This document shows, piece after piece, positions 1 through 11,870 of a stretch of 64,000 nucleotides of DNA. Location of the stretch: contig NC_054389.1 of NCBI RefSeq assembly GCF_001625195.1, positions 4,832,520-4,896,519 of the forward strand. The letters are read 5' to 3'. The position numbers were made by a program, and so were the translations under genes. A model generated the notes under the pieces. It was not told the origin of the DNA and searched no databases. It was given only the letters and a program-made list of their open reading frames with translations. The first letter of the stretch is position 1. Every line of letters begins with the position of its first letter. Source of the DNA: Drechmeria coniospora. Taxonomy: Eukaryota; Ascomycota; Sordariomycetes; Hypocreales; Ophiocordycipitaceae.

Positions 1-369
1 CGCAGAAGTGCCGCTTCGAGTGCTGCTGGCTGGGGTGCGTGTACACGCGGCGGATCATGCTATGCGTCTCGTCGGGGAAGAAGGCGAACGTGGTGCTGTG
101 GTACCACGAGAGCGGTACGCGGATGAAGGCGGCGAGCGGTGTGGCCAAGGGGATCTCTGCTCCATCGTCAGCGTCGGCGAGGAAGCACGGTCAAACCCGA
201 CGGCGGCGACACCCAGCCATGTCGCTTGGAGAAAGGGAGCTCACGCACGGTGAACGGGCTCGGTGTTGAAGAGCACTTGCGCGTCGTGGATGCCGTCTTC
301 AGGCACGGCGATGATGTAACGGTTCCGACCGCACTGGCAGCCGCCACGCAACGGGCGGAGCTCGCTCAT
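1..369 (-). CDS. GFA/CENP-V domain protein, partial (runs off the window start)
   Basis: This is the N-terminal part of a GFA-family protein (glutathione-dependent formaldehyde-activating enzyme / CENP-V fold, zinc-binding). The ATG at 369-367 opens MSELRPLRGGCQCGRNRY, which carries the family CxC zinc motif in the context GGCQCG. Exon 1 is 369-249, an intron with a GTGCGT donor spans 248-157, and exon 2 runs from 156 to the window edge. Exon 2 reads IPLATPLAAFIRVPLSWYHS, then an FFPDETHSMIRRVYT stretch and HFC, the usual second block of fungal GFA proteins just before the next zinc-binding cysteines. The rest lies outside the window. Substrate cannot be told: many fungal members are unrelated to formaldehyde metabolism. 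Confidence 0.8.
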
Positions 370-1051
370 CGTGCCTGTCCTTGGGCTTCTGCTCCCGATG
401 GACGGATGACGGAATGGACGACGGATTGGCGTTGCTGAGGAAGAAAGCACGGCGGTTGGTGGAACGGAGGCCGATGGGGAGATCTGGCGACGTCAACGGG
501 CGTTGCACGGGAGGGGATCGACAAGTCGCTCTGTACCCGCCGACAAGCTGATGTTTTGTCTGGCAGCGCGCCGTTCTGGCGGGGCGACCTCCTCAGCGCT
601 AGAAGGATAGCGTCTCCGGGAGCATCGACGGTTCCGCCCATCGCTCAAGTAAGTGCTAATTTACTAACTAATAGTACACGGCACGCTGTACAGTACGGAG
701 TACTTGGTACTCATAGGTACCGTCCCCCCTCTCTCCCCCCCCCCCCCCCCAGACGAAGGTATCATGCGCTGTACTCGGTAGCGTTCATTAATGACGCATG
801 CATTCGTCTCTTGACGTCGGGTGGGAGGCGAGCCTGCCGAGCTCTCCATCGTCATGTTCACCATTCTTCCACCGACCGATTGACAGCATTGGCCAAACAT
901 CGAGGGAAAAATAACAGGCAAAAAAAGAGAAATCAGCTGTTTGCGCCATCACCACCCGGGTATGCCACCACACCATTTTCGGCTCGCAAGCCTCCCATTT
1001 CCGTCGTCCTTGATCTAATACCTTGCGTGAGCCAATTCCGACGTCATCGTC
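370..1051. other. Intergenic region with a C16 homopolymer
   Basis: This is the promoter side of two divergent genes (GFA minus, aldo-keto reductase plus). It contains a run of 16 cytosines at 735-750 and the GTAC-type words (around 677-720) seen in most intergenic DNA of this window. No coding potential beyond antisense or overlapping open frames is visible. Confidence 0.6.
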
Positions 1052-1989
1052 ATGCCCAACATGCCTCCTCCACTTACCATCCACTCCACCGCCTCTCTCC
1101 CCAACAACAACCACAGCTCCCTCCCGCGCCTCGGCTTCGGCGTCTACCAACTCTACGGACAGGCCTGCACGCAAGCCGTCCTTGCCGCGCTCGACGTCGG
1201 GTACCGCCACATTGACTCGGCGCAGCTCTATCGCAACGAGTCCGAGGTGGGCGCGGCCATGCTGCAATCCCCCGTCGAGCGCGAGGCTGTCTTTCTCACC
1301 ACCAAGATGCTCCACGCGACGGGAGACGCCGAAAAGACGTACGCGAGCGCGCTCGACAGCGTCAGAAAGCTCGGTGGTGACTCCGGCTACGTCGACCTAT
1401 TCCTCGTCCACGTCCCCGGCCGAAGCCGCGAGGCTCGTGAGGAGCTGTGGAAAGCGCTCGAGAGGCTGCACGGCGAGGGCAAGGCCAAGGCCATCGGCGT
1501 GAGCAACTTTCGAGTGCAGCACCTGCAAGAGATGAAGGACTACGCCAACGTCTGGCCGCCGCACGTGAACCAGCTCGAAGTAAGGTGCCCCGGATGAGCA
1601 TGAGCGGACGGCTGCGCGCACGTGCACCCATCGGCTGCTGACACTCGCCCCGCCAGCTTCATCCCTGGTGCCAGCAGCGTGAGCTGGTCCAGTTCTGCCG
1701 TGACAACGACATCGTGCTGCAGGCCTACAGCCCGCTCTCGTGCGGCGAGTACCTCGGCGACGAGACGCTGGCTCGCGTCGCCTCCAAGCACGGCAAGTCG
1801 CCCGCTCAAGTCCTCATCCGGTACGGCCTGCAAAAGAATTGGGTGCCTCTGCCCAAGAGTGGGAACCCGGACAGGATCAGGCAGAACGCTGATGTCTTCG
1901 ACTTTATCCTCGACGACGACGACATGGAGACCCTCGATGGCCTCGACCAGGGTGCCACCGGCGCCCTCTTCCCAGCCAACTCCAAGTGA
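1052..1989 (+). CDS. Aldo-keto reductase
   Basis: NAD(P)H-dependent carbonyl/aldehyde reductase of the AKR superfamily, probably cytosolic. There are two exons, 1052-1579 and 1657-1989, giving 286 aa. The intron (1580-1656, GTAAGG...CCAG) joins NQLE to LHPWCQQ, the conserved family junction. The catalytic tetrad is visible: D55 and Y60 in DSAQLY, K85 in TTKM, H120 in LFLVHVPG. The cofactor-binding part follows (IGVSNF, PLSCGEYL, and VPLPKSGNPDRI for the NADPH phosphate). Length is close to the usual 280-320 aa. A second ATG lies three codons downstream (1061) and could be used instead. The gene converges on an acyl-CoA synthetase, with only 77 bp between stop codons. The substrate cannot be inferred. 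Confidence 0.9.
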
Positions 1990-2066
1990 ACGTTTCATTC
2001 GCAACGAGGCGCTAGCTAGCACTTCACGGACAGGGGCGCTTGGAGAGAATTCTAGCTCGCTTCACA

Positions 2067-4002
2067 TCAAGCCGTGCGATTCCCCTTTGCCCACCCGCGC
2101 AGGTCATTCTTCTTGATCTTCCCGGTGCTCGTTTTGGGAAGCTCCGGCACGACCTCGACCTCCCTTGGAACCATAAACTTGCTGATGCTGCTCTGGTGCT
2201 TGGCCCAGGAGATGATCTCGTCGGCCGCCACTCTTTTCCCCTCCTTCACCGTGACGAATGCTTTGGGCCGCTCGCCCCAATGGGCATCGGGCACGGCGAC
2301 GACGCCGGCCTCGAGAATGTCGGGGTGCTGGACAAGCATGCTCTCGAGCGCGACCGAGGAGATGTTCTCGCCGCCCGAGATGATGATGTCCTTGGCTCGG
2401 TCGAGGATCTGAGCGCTACCGTCGGGATGCCAGACGGCGAGATCTCCCGAGTGCAGGCCGCCACCGGCAAACAGCTTGCGCGTGGCGTCGTCGTCCTTGT
2501 AGTAGCCCTTGGCGCAGATGTTGCCGAAGAAGACAATCTCGCCAATCTCCCGGCCGTCCTTGGCGACGTCGACGTAAACGCCCTCGGGTTGGTCCGTCTT
2601 GATGATGCGGATGGGGAGACTGGTGATGAAGCCGTGTCCCTGCCGAGCCATCTTGGCGTACTTTTCTTGCGCCGGCAGCATGTTCCACTCGGGGAGGCGA
2701 TAGCACTTTGTGATGGGTCCGTATGTTTCTGAAGCATCCATTAGCACGACGACGACGAGACTGCCGTTGACGGTTGCGGTAGACTAACCGGTCATGCCAT
2801 AGACATGCACTGGCATCAGGTTGAGGCGTGTCTAGGCGACGGTGAGCGAAATGTCCATCCGATTCGACAACGGCAGACGGACCATTTGCTCAAACAGATG
2901 ACCGCTAGGCGGACTTGCAGCGACAGTAACCTGGACCGGCTGCGGCAGCGGTTCCGCTTCTCTGGCGGCGACCAGGAGGGTGTTGACGGTGGGCGCCGCG
3001 TTAAAGTGCGTGATGCCCTCCTCCTTCAGCAGTCTCCATATGAGCGGGTAGTCGATCTTTCGGAGGCAGACGTTGACGCCACGGACGGCCACGACCGACC
3101 AGGGAAACGTCCAACCCATGGCATGAAACCTGCCATCGTCAGCGGTTTAAAGACAGTGCCTAGAGGTGCAGGGGAGGAGGTGTACATGGGCAGCGTCCAC
3201 AGATATTTGCAGCGTCCAATGTTGAGCCCCGATTCAATTATGTTTCCCACGGCGGCAAGGTAGGCACCACGGTGGGTGTACACGACACCTTTGGGTCGAG
3301 AGGTGGTGCCCGACGTGAATGGGATGGCGAGCATGTCGTCTTCGTTGGCGGCCTTGGACTGCAGCCCAGCCCAGCGGCGACTGCCATGATGCCGATCGTA
3401 GGCGAGCCCCTCGAGGATGGCATCGTTGAATGGTCCGCAACCTGGCCCTTGCGTCTTGTCGGTGTCCTATCGAATCAAGATGGGATGTGAGCCAAGCGCA
3501 TCGGATTTTCGGCAACGGCACGCCACCCTACCACATCGATGATCAACGGCACATTGCTGCGTTTCCTTCGGTACACTTCCAGCAGGTCCTCAAACTCCTC
3601 GTCAACGACGATGCAGTCGACCTCGGCATACTCGAATATGTAGGCAATGTCGTCACCCTTGAGCCTGTAGTTTGCCGGCACGACGACACCTCCGCCGGCA
3701 ACGATGCCGTAGATGGACTCGAGAAAAGCGGGCGTGTTGGGGGCGAGGATGCCGACGCGTTGGAAGCCATGCTTCTTCATGTAATAGGCCAAGCCAATGG
3801 CACGCGTGGCAAACTCTCCGTAGGAACGGCGAACGGCGGCACCGCTACGGGTGATGTGAATGATGGCATCGGCATCGGGCTCCACGGCGGCGGCGCGCTC
3901 GAGGAAGAAAGTGGGCGAGAGATGATGGATGTGAGGCGGATCCGGGCCGGACGGGAGGATGTGGTTGACGATGGAGCGGATGCGGGAAGCAGGTCCCGAC
4001 AT
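2067..4002 (-). CDS. AMP-dependent acyl-CoA synthetase/ligase
   Basis: ANL-superfamily enzyme that adenylates a carboxylic acid and transfers it to CoA. Five exons: 4002-3532, 3466-3186, 3129-2883, 2831-2789 and 2728-2067, giving 567 aa. Motifs in order are TSGTTSRPKGVVYTH (P-loop A3), YGMTETYGP (A5, restored across intron 4), SGDLAVWHPDG (A7), DRAKDIIISGGENISS (A8) and PKTSTGKIKK (A10 lysine). Splicing intron 3 (2882-2832) restores the expected family reading, but it needs a GTCCGT donor. Introns are 51-65 nt. No signal peptide and no C-terminal SKL-type peroxisomal signal (ends GNRTA). The fused reading matches fungal medium/long-chain or aromatic acyl-CoA ligases. The acyl substrate is unknown. 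Confidence 0.88.
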
Positions 4003-6045
4003 TGTGGTCGACGCTGGGCGAGGGCCGTACGAGTAGACGACAAGACGAAGGAAAACAACGAGCAAAGGCAGGTCAGGGCGGAGCAGAGCGCGGTGAGGCA
4101 GAGATGGCTGGTGGCTGGCTGTCGGCAACGACACAATGTGACGCTGCGAACGCTCTGCACTGCGTGGAGCACGGATGCCATCTACACCTACTACTTGCAC
4201 ATTGCACCAGGCAATCAAGGTATGTGCTAGGGCCCCCCCCCACAAGGCCGGTCCAGCTACTTAGCACTCGTACTACCCGCAAGGGAGGGAGGGAGCTGGA
4301 TGATGACCCCTGGATTCCAGATGTTGGTGGACCACGAGGCGGCCGACCCCTGGCACATGCCCTGTCCTGTCACTGTCAACGTAGGCCTCACAGTTGGCAC
4401 CCGAGGTTAGCTCCAGCGCGCTCCAGCTTCCCCGCATTCGGGACTATTCGCGAACTGCTCTGTAATACAGCGCAGTACTCCGTTCCTCCCGGTACCGGTA
4501 CCACTACCGACGCAGGGGAACCAACCTGCTCCGTGCACTGTATTAAATGAACAACTACTCCGTACCTTACGGAGTACTATAGTTACCATTAATACTGGGC
4601 ACCTCTACGGAGTACTCCATTCGGGAGTACATACCGACAAACGACAATACTAAACAACTGCTTGCATGTACAGTACAAGTAATACTACCTTGGTACGGAA
4701 TATATACTGTAAGTGCATGTACTTTGTAGGCGTAGCTTCATCCATCAAGGTCATCGATCAGCGACGGCCTGGAGCCTACATGCAACGCAAGTCTGTTGGG
4801 CCCTTTCTCAAAATCAGTCACGTACACCCGTCTATCTCACGCGTAGGAGTGCCCCGAACCCTCTTGGCCTCGTCATACCATGAAAGCATCCAGGACGAAA
4901 CGAGAATCAATGTCCCATGGAGGCGCCCCTTGCCCAAAGCCCATCATCCGTCGCCGCCCAAGACAATGATTGTTGCCCAACGAAGTGGAAGCTGCGAGCC
5001 GGTGCAGTAAGGAACGCCCTGCTCCAGCTTCTTCCACCTGCTCGTGCCGATTCATTGAGCCGGTTGATATTCCAGTATGTAGGTTGAGTAGATGTGCAAG
5101 GAGAACTTGGTAGAATCGCAAGATGGCCGACAGTCATTTGACTGACTTTGTGCGAGTGGAGGCTGAAACCCCCGAAGCATGCAAATAAGTATGTACTTAA
5201 GTGTACACGGAAGTACCTACCATTAGCGTGCCGGAGTATCTGCTCGAATGTACACACCAGTACTCCGTACTCCTCCCTACAGTGCGAAATTCCACCAGTA
5301 TCCTAGATCGAGCTACCGAACAAGGTTCGAAGAGCAGGTGGAGGAGACCAAGATTCCGACACAAATACCTGCATAGGTACGGAGTACGGAGTAGAGTACC
5401 TATCCATATATATTATCAGTAATTGTAGTTCTAGGCGTTCCATGTACAGTAACCACGACGTAATGACCACAACGTAACCAGGGCCCCTCGCCTCGTCAAA
5501 GTCCTCCCTCTCGCTTCTCGGCCCTTTCAACCTCAGCCGTCACCTCACACGCCTGTGTGCAAGCTTCCATCACCAAAAGCCGTCGCTTCACTTTCCCTGT
5601 ACTGTCTGTGTAAATTGATCCAGCCCTTTGCGCCTTTGTTCACCATTGCTGCCGTTGCTTTCCTGGCTTGAACGTGGTGTCGCACCTTTTCTCCTGCCAT
5701 CGTTGCCTTTGGCGCCGTCCCTCGCACCTCCTCGCACCTCCTCCCGACGACACCCAGTCCTCCACCAGAGAAGGTGCCTCCTGCGCCAGTACCGCCCGCG
5801 TTCGCGTATTAACCGCCGGACGGAAAGGGCTCCCTCGTGCTGTGCTTGCCAGCCTCCATCGATCGCCGTCGTCACCGCCGTTACCCTTCATCGCCGCCCT
5901 CATACATTCTGGTGCGTACTTCTTCGTAGACGAGGCCGGACATATTCGTCCCTCCAAGTGCCTCTGTCCACTTCTCCTTCGAGTCTCGACCCACCCGCAA
6001 CCCCGGCAGCTCGGACTGGTGCACGCTCAGCTCACGTCGCTCACA
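4003..6045. other. Gene-free region rich in TACTCCGTAC-type words; leader of the VPS9 gene at its right end
   Basis: Two kilobases without a supportable gene between divergent genes. From about 4490 to 5460 it is dense in GTAC-centred words, for example the ACGGAGTACTAT at 4571 and CGGAGTACGGAGTAGAGTACC near 5378. From about 5480 to 6045 it becomes CT-rich and resembles the 5' leader and promoter of the downstream VPS9 gene. Open frames here lack family features. Confidence 0.5.
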
Positions 6046-8361
6046 ATGATAGTCTACCCGCCCTCCCACCGCTACGCGGCGACCCCGTCCGCCAAGGGCA
6101 CCCTGCCCGCCCGGCAAAGCGCCGCACGAACGCCATCCTCCCGGCCTCCCCGTGTCCGCCTGATGTCCGCGAAGCAAGCGCAGGTCGTCCCCGATGGGCC
6201 TGTCGTCGCCGATGGAAATGCCAACGAAGGAGTCGAAAACCACCCCCCAGATGCCTTCGAGACGACCGAGGCGGCTGACGGCGACGATGGCCTCGATGTG
6301 GCCCGATCCTCGATCGAGCTCGACGACTTGCCAATCGAGCTCATTACCTTGACCGACAGGTTTGTAGAATCCGTGCACTCCCGTCCGGTCCATGTCTCGT
6401 GAGTCGGAAATGGAAACCGCTGACATGCATTTTGCCGTCCGTGCAGCTTCATCGAGTCTCTGGGTGCCAAGGTGCACCCGACGCCCCCCAATATCGACCG
6501 CCTGTCGGATCTATTCCAAGAATTCTACGCCTTGGCCGCATCTCACATCGGCACTCACCTCAGCGCCCTGGCCTCCCGTCACAGCCGCAATGCCTCTCCC
6601 GCCACCTCGAACAACTCGATATCCTCGGCCGCAAACCGACTGCGCTTCAAGGCCCCCTCTCTCGGAACCAAAGAGAAGCAAAAAGTAGGGACAGAACATC
6701 AAATGATTACGGCCGACGAGTTGGCGAGCCGCAAGCGTGCCAGGCGAGCCCTGGAGGGAAAACGCAGCCTGCTGGAGGAGGCAGTCGAGCGGAGACTTTC
6801 GGAAGGTATATATGACCGCATATACCGCCATCGGAGCACCCAAGACGAGGCGCAGGATGCCAAGTTGCGGTCGAAAACCGCCGCCCTAGCGCTCGTCGGC
6901 ATCGGCCCTGCGGACCTCGGCATCGACTTTGGCGACGACAGCCCGCAGGGGCCCGACGCTCTGGCCGAGAGGTCCAAGGAGGTGGGCGAGTGGCTGCGCG
7001 CGGCCAGGACCGATATGATTCGCATGAGCGAGTCAAGATATCCCCTCGGCAAGCTCAACCATCTCAAGGCTGCGCACAAGAGCATCGTCGATACCCTTGC
7101 CCACTTTCACCCATCCGCCTCCGCCGACGAAATTATGCCCATGCTCATCTTCACCCTCATCACCTTGCCGCCGGAGAACCTTCACATCATCAGCGATCTA
7201 TACTTCATCCAGCGCTTTCGATGGGAACCGAAGCTGACTGGCGAGGCCGCCTACTGCCTCACCAACCTCGAAGCCGCCGTCAGCTTCCTGGAAACAGTCG
7301 ATCTCGCCACCTTGAGAGAGGACGAGCATCCTTCAGGGCCGCCCAAGAATGTGAATCACTCCGGCGCAGCCAAAGCGGAGACCTTCCCCCCGGCTTACCC
7401 TCAGGGGCTTATCACTCCGACGCAGAGTGCACCGGACGTCGCGACGGAGAACGCCACGGCCACGGACCTGGCGCCGTCTCCCAACAACCACCAGGCTGAA
7501 ACCGCGTTGAGAAAACGACGATTAAGTGATCTCGTCAACACCCCGACCCAGGCATTCGGTGCTGCCAGTGGCGCCGTTTTCAGTACGGCTGATCATGGTC
7601 TCAAGACGATTTCAAGCAGTCTCGGTGATAGCTACTCGTTCCTCCTCGGAAAGCTCCGTGAACGACAGCAAGGGCCGAAGGAATCAATCGTCGCCCCGCG
7701 AACGCTCGACGACGCTCGGAAACTCGTCAGCACCCCGCCGCTCGAAGAGGATGAAAATGCCAGCGGTGCGAGCTCGGCCATCGGCGCAGAGGATGCCGAA
7801 CAGCTGAAGGCTGCGCTGGTTCGTGAGGATCGAGTGTTGAGCATGATCGGCGGCCGTCGTGATGCCAGCGTTGACAGTTCCAAGAGTGGCCGCAGCGTCA
7901 GCTTGCCCAAGAGGGGGGCCGCTTCTGAAGAGCGCAAGAGCCCTGCTCCGAGCCAGAGTCCCGCAGTTTTGGAGCAGGTGCGTAGCCTGGGAAGCTCCTT
8001 CAACCCCATGGCCCGACTGTCCAGTATGGGCATGATGAGAGGCTTTGGCCGGACCGGGCCTGCGCCAACGACGGTGCCGAAAGATGCCGACAAGCCGGCG
8101 GACGGCGGGGACCTGGCATCTGTACGTCGTGATATCCCCTTCCAAACCTTGGAGCGTGAGGGCTAACGACACAAGGCGTTTCCGGACATTGCCACGTCAC
8201 TTCCACCCAAGGAGATCCCTAAGATTGCGCCGCCCAACAAACGGTTTCTCGAGCTTCAGAGCCCGGGCGAGCTGCGGCTCGGCGAGGTTCTGGACCTGCT
8301 AAGGGACTACCGTCGTCTGGCCGGGGCGCTGAAGAACTTGGGTGCCTTTGAGGGAAAATAA
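6046..8361 (+). CDS. VPS9-domain protein, probable Rab5-type GEF (Muk1/Vps9-like)
   Basis: Probable guanine-nucleotide exchange factor for endosomal Rab5/Vps21-type GTPases. Three exons (6046-6398, 6447-8121, 8176-8361) give 737 aa. Introns of 48 and 54 nt restore VHVSFIESLGAKVHP and GDLASAFPDIATS. The VPS9 domain occupies about residues 319-405, with signature pieces ADEIMPMLIFTLITLP, LHIISDLYFIQRF and LTGEAAYCLTNLEAAVSFLE (conserved Asp and Tyr of the catalytic surface). An upstream helical region (about 120-260) precedes it. A long Ser/Pro-rich tail with an amphipathic C-terminal segment (GELRLGEVLDLLRDYRRLAGAL) follows. There is no CUE or RIN/SH2 domain, so the arrangement is nearer yeast Muk1 than Vps9. 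The start is the first ATG in frame after a CT-rich leader. Confidence 0.85.
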
Positions 8362-8990
8362 TTCATACGGCTCCCGCAGGCCACCATCATTTTGTGGATA
8401 ACGTGTTATCCTGTGACTGATTCTATAGTTGGTAACTGGGGAACTCCGTTTTTATAGTGGCAATATCAGCCCCATGTTGGCTTCGCAATGGTCGACACCT
8501 GGAACGCGGGGGTTGACCGCACGCGAATAACACGGATTGTGACATTTTCTCGTCGAAATCGCGATGTTCTATATCTTGTTGAAGTGAACAATCCACTGCA
8601 CTACATGCCCATGCAACTCGGCCATCGTTGGGGTTATGTACAATCCGCCACCCTTCCTGGCCCTGCTCCCGATTAAAAAAATACATTTAAACACAAGGTA
8701 GAATGCATCCAATCTCCTTGTGCGACCATGGGTGCGCGTTTCCAAAGAAAGATCCCACGACTCCATCTATAACCCGCCGGGTATCCGCACACCAGTTATT
8801 CTACTCTATCTTACTCCGGTCCGTACCACCAGGAAAAAGGAAAGGGGACAGACTAGCGAAAGAACTCTATCAAGCATGATTCCTTGAATGAACAGCAGCC
8901 AGTTCAGCGCCGATTGGCGGACTGTTGAGCGACCGCATGCACCGAGAAGAAGTGAAGAGACTTGTGACCTCATTGCGGCCACGGATTCGA
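8362..8990. other. 3' intergenic region between convergent genes
   Basis: Shared downstream region of the VPS9 gene (plus) and the TRK gene (minus). No gene or repeat was recognised. It presumably holds both 3' UTRs. Confidence 0.5.
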
Positions 8991-11870
8991 CTAAAATATG
9001 GGCAATGTCTGTGTCTTCTTCGGTTTGTGGGGCGTTGAGGGTGACCCGGCCGTCTGCTCGTCCGTGTGATTCTCAATACCAGGATCCGTGTTGGTCCTCG
9101 ACACCAGTGATAGTCTGCGAGAGTCGATCGAGCCCGAGGTCGTTCTGTGGTGCGTCGTCGTTTCACGATGCACGACAGGTCCCGGATGCAGGAACTGGGT
9201 TATGAGGTTGCTGTTCGCCCGATCGCGGCCCTTGCTGCTGCTGTGAACGGTCGCGCGAGTGCCCTGGCGTTGCAAGCCTGTGGCCGTGGCACTCGAAATG
9301 CCGGAGTTGACGCGGGCAAGGGCGGCTGCCTCGGCCTCTTCAGCCTCCTTCTGGAAGCGGGATTCACTGGGCAAGAGGACGGCACGGTCGAGGCCGTAGG
9401 GGAGACCGCGGTGCCGGCCACGGATCTGCATGGCGATGATGACTAGCTTGCCGAGGACGGAGAATTGGGAGCAGAGCGACGCGTTGATGCCGACGGCACC
9501 CATGCTCAGGCCCACGGTGCCATAGGCACTGACAACCTCGAAAAGGACTGCGAAGGAGTCGAACTTTCCCGCCTGGATCTGGCCAGCCTCGGTGATGGTG
9601 AGGATGAAGAAGCCGAGGAAGACGTACCACAGGTCGAAGGAGAGCTGGCGGCGCAAATGGCTTCCGACGTAGTTCATGGCCGGTGCGTCAGGGTCCTCGT
9701 CGACACCAGGGTCGTGGTACACGCCGAGCGACTTTTCCTCGTACACGTTGGTTCTTCGAATGGAAATGGCGATGGGGAAGACGGAGATGTACATCATGAT
9801 CATGTACAGAACGGGCATCGCGGGGTTCAGCTCGGCCAGGTTGACGGCAGAAAAGCCGGCCGTCCTTGTGGATGCGGCTTGGAACAAGCCGATGACGACG
9901 CGGTTGTGCAGAGGAACCCTGGCGATGGGTTCTGAGCCGAGCTGCGACTTGTTAGCCGGCAGGCGCGGCCGGACGAGGGACGGAATGGACTTACGTCGAG
10001 CACGAGGAAGAAGACGAGGTCGAGGACGTTGAGAAAGACGAGAATCCAAAAGAGCCACCAGTTGGGACCGGAGGGAAAGAGGAGGGTGAAGCACCGACGA
10101 GGGTGGTCCAGGAGGAATCGCAGCTCCTCCCAAAGGCCGGACCCCTTGGGCACCAACTTTGCCGAGGCCCAGATGAGAAAGCGCAGCATGACGGGAAAGC
10201 CGGTGTTTCCGATGATGATGAAGATCCACATGATCATCAGAACAAACTCGGATCTCTGGAAGGAAATCATGCTGTCGGAGGTGAGGGTGAAGCCAACATC
10301 CATGAAGGCGACGTTGGAGGTGAAGAAACCCCACCAGGTTCTCGATGCGCCCGAGTCCTCGACAATCTTGCCGTAAAAGTCGTTGTTCAGGATGTAGGGC
10401 AGCAGACAGGAGAGGATGAGGAGCTGAAAGCCCCAGAAGTACACGAGAAGGATGATGGCCAGCGTCCTGAGCGACCGGTACTCGATGCCGCCGAGTTCGT
10501 CGCGCTGCTCGAGGGTCAAGCCAACGAAGTTGGAGTTTCGGCCCATGGTGGGCGTGTAGGAGAGGTAGGGCATGTCGTCGGTCTTGTCCCGCGACAGGAC
10601 AGACCTGATGTTGTCGAGGGTGCGCGTCCTGACGGGCCTCGGATGATCCTCACCGTCGTCGTCGTGATTCGGCCGCTGTTCGGAGATGGAAATGCGGCGC
10701 TTGCGAAAGCGGAGGTTGTCGAGCGCGCCACCGCCCGTCGCAGGCTTGGCGTCGTCCGGCTGCTCCTCCTTTCGACGCTTCTCGGGCTCGGCGATGGTGA
10801 TTGTCGGGTGGCGACCGGGCATGTTGCTCTGCGAGTCGCCCGTCCTAATCCTGCCAACGGTTATGTCGTCGTCGTCCTTGGCATCATCGGCACCGAGCCG
10901 TCTGGGCACCAAGCCTCGTTCCGCATCTCGGGGTCCGGGGATGCGAAGCACTTCGTTGTCGTCCTGGCGTTGGCGCTCGAGAATGGCGATGTGCTCGGCG
11001 TGGGATCGGTGCTGAGGCATCTTGAGCATGTCCTCGCCCATGCCGTCGCTCCGCTTGACGGTGTCGGCGAAGGAGATGGCCACCTGGCCCACGTTGTTGC
11101 CGTTGTCGTCGTCGACGGCTTTCCCCTCGAGCACCTGCTCATCCTGCAGGGCGCCTCGGACGGAATAGTCCAAGGGACCGGCTCCGGCGGCGTCGTGCTT
11201 CTCGTCCGTCACCGTCGTCGTCGTCGTATCGCTCTGGTCACTTTTTGGCAGCGGCGCGACGGTGCTCGCTCCGGCGGCGTCGTCGAGCAGGATGCCGTCG
11301 TTGGTGAGCCTCGGAACGCGGCCATTCTGCGGCATGACGGTGATGTTTCGGCCATTGACCCCCTGGGCGGGCGGCGCCCGCTCCACGTCCCCGCGGGCCT
11401 GGGACTTGGACTTGGTAAAGGTGGGACGTCGGTGGCGCACCTCCCGGACCCAGCTCTGGAAGCGCTTCTCGAACCAGTAGAGGCGGAGGAAGACGACGCA
11501 GGCATGTAGGGTGATGGGGTTGGAGAGCATGGCAAAGGTGTAGATCATGCCCTGCTGGAATCCGTTGAGCTTGTTGACGTCGACGGGATTCAGGCCGGCT
11601 TGGGTATTGGCTCCGCTGGCAAACATGAGAGCATCGATGTAGGCTAGGCTGCCCCTACCGGAGCCATATATGGCAATGGAGGCGACGATGGTGGCGCCAA
11701 TGATCCAAAAGTCTGCAAATCTTGGTCAGCAAGCCGGCAGAGGGCCGGGGTTAGGCCAGGTTGTACGGACAGTGAGCCGAGATGAAGTCGAAATGGGGCT
11801 TCTTCGAGAGGAATGAGGGTCTCGCAGCCTTGAGCTGCGCCCAAATATAGCTGCGCGTTCCCTCCAACAT
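8991..11870 (-). CDS. TRK-family potassium transporter
   Basis: High-affinity K+ uptake protein of the TrkH/TRK family at the plasma membrane. Three exons: 11870-11771, 11712-9995, 9941-8991, giving 922 aa. Exon 1 gives a short cytosolic N-terminus and KKPHFDFISAHY, which joins FWIIGATIVASIAIYGSG of the first membrane helix. Family segments follow: YIDALMFASGANTQAGLNPVD (first pore loop), FTSNVAFMDVGFTL (second), AASTRTAGFSAVNLAELNP (third), VVSAYGTVGLSMG (fourth) and the late LVIIAMQIRGRHRGLPYGLDRA. Between the first and second pore units lies a long hydrophilic loop of about 300 residues, typical of fungal TRK1. Intron 1 uses a GTCCGT donor. The start is the first ATG compatible with the N-terminal family pattern. 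Confidence 0.92.

Noticed and set aside
5320..5335. GGTTCGAA resembling a tRNA B box
   Set aside because: No acceptor stem, A box or anticodon arm at the right spacing could be found around it.
5628..6278. Plus-strand frames overlapping the 5' end of the VPS9 gene
   Set aside because: A different frame from the spliced VPS9 reading and a Pro/Arg-rich composition; leader sequence.
10103..11509. Plus-strand open frame of 468 codons
   Set aside because: Antisense shadow of the TRK transporter hydrophilic loop.
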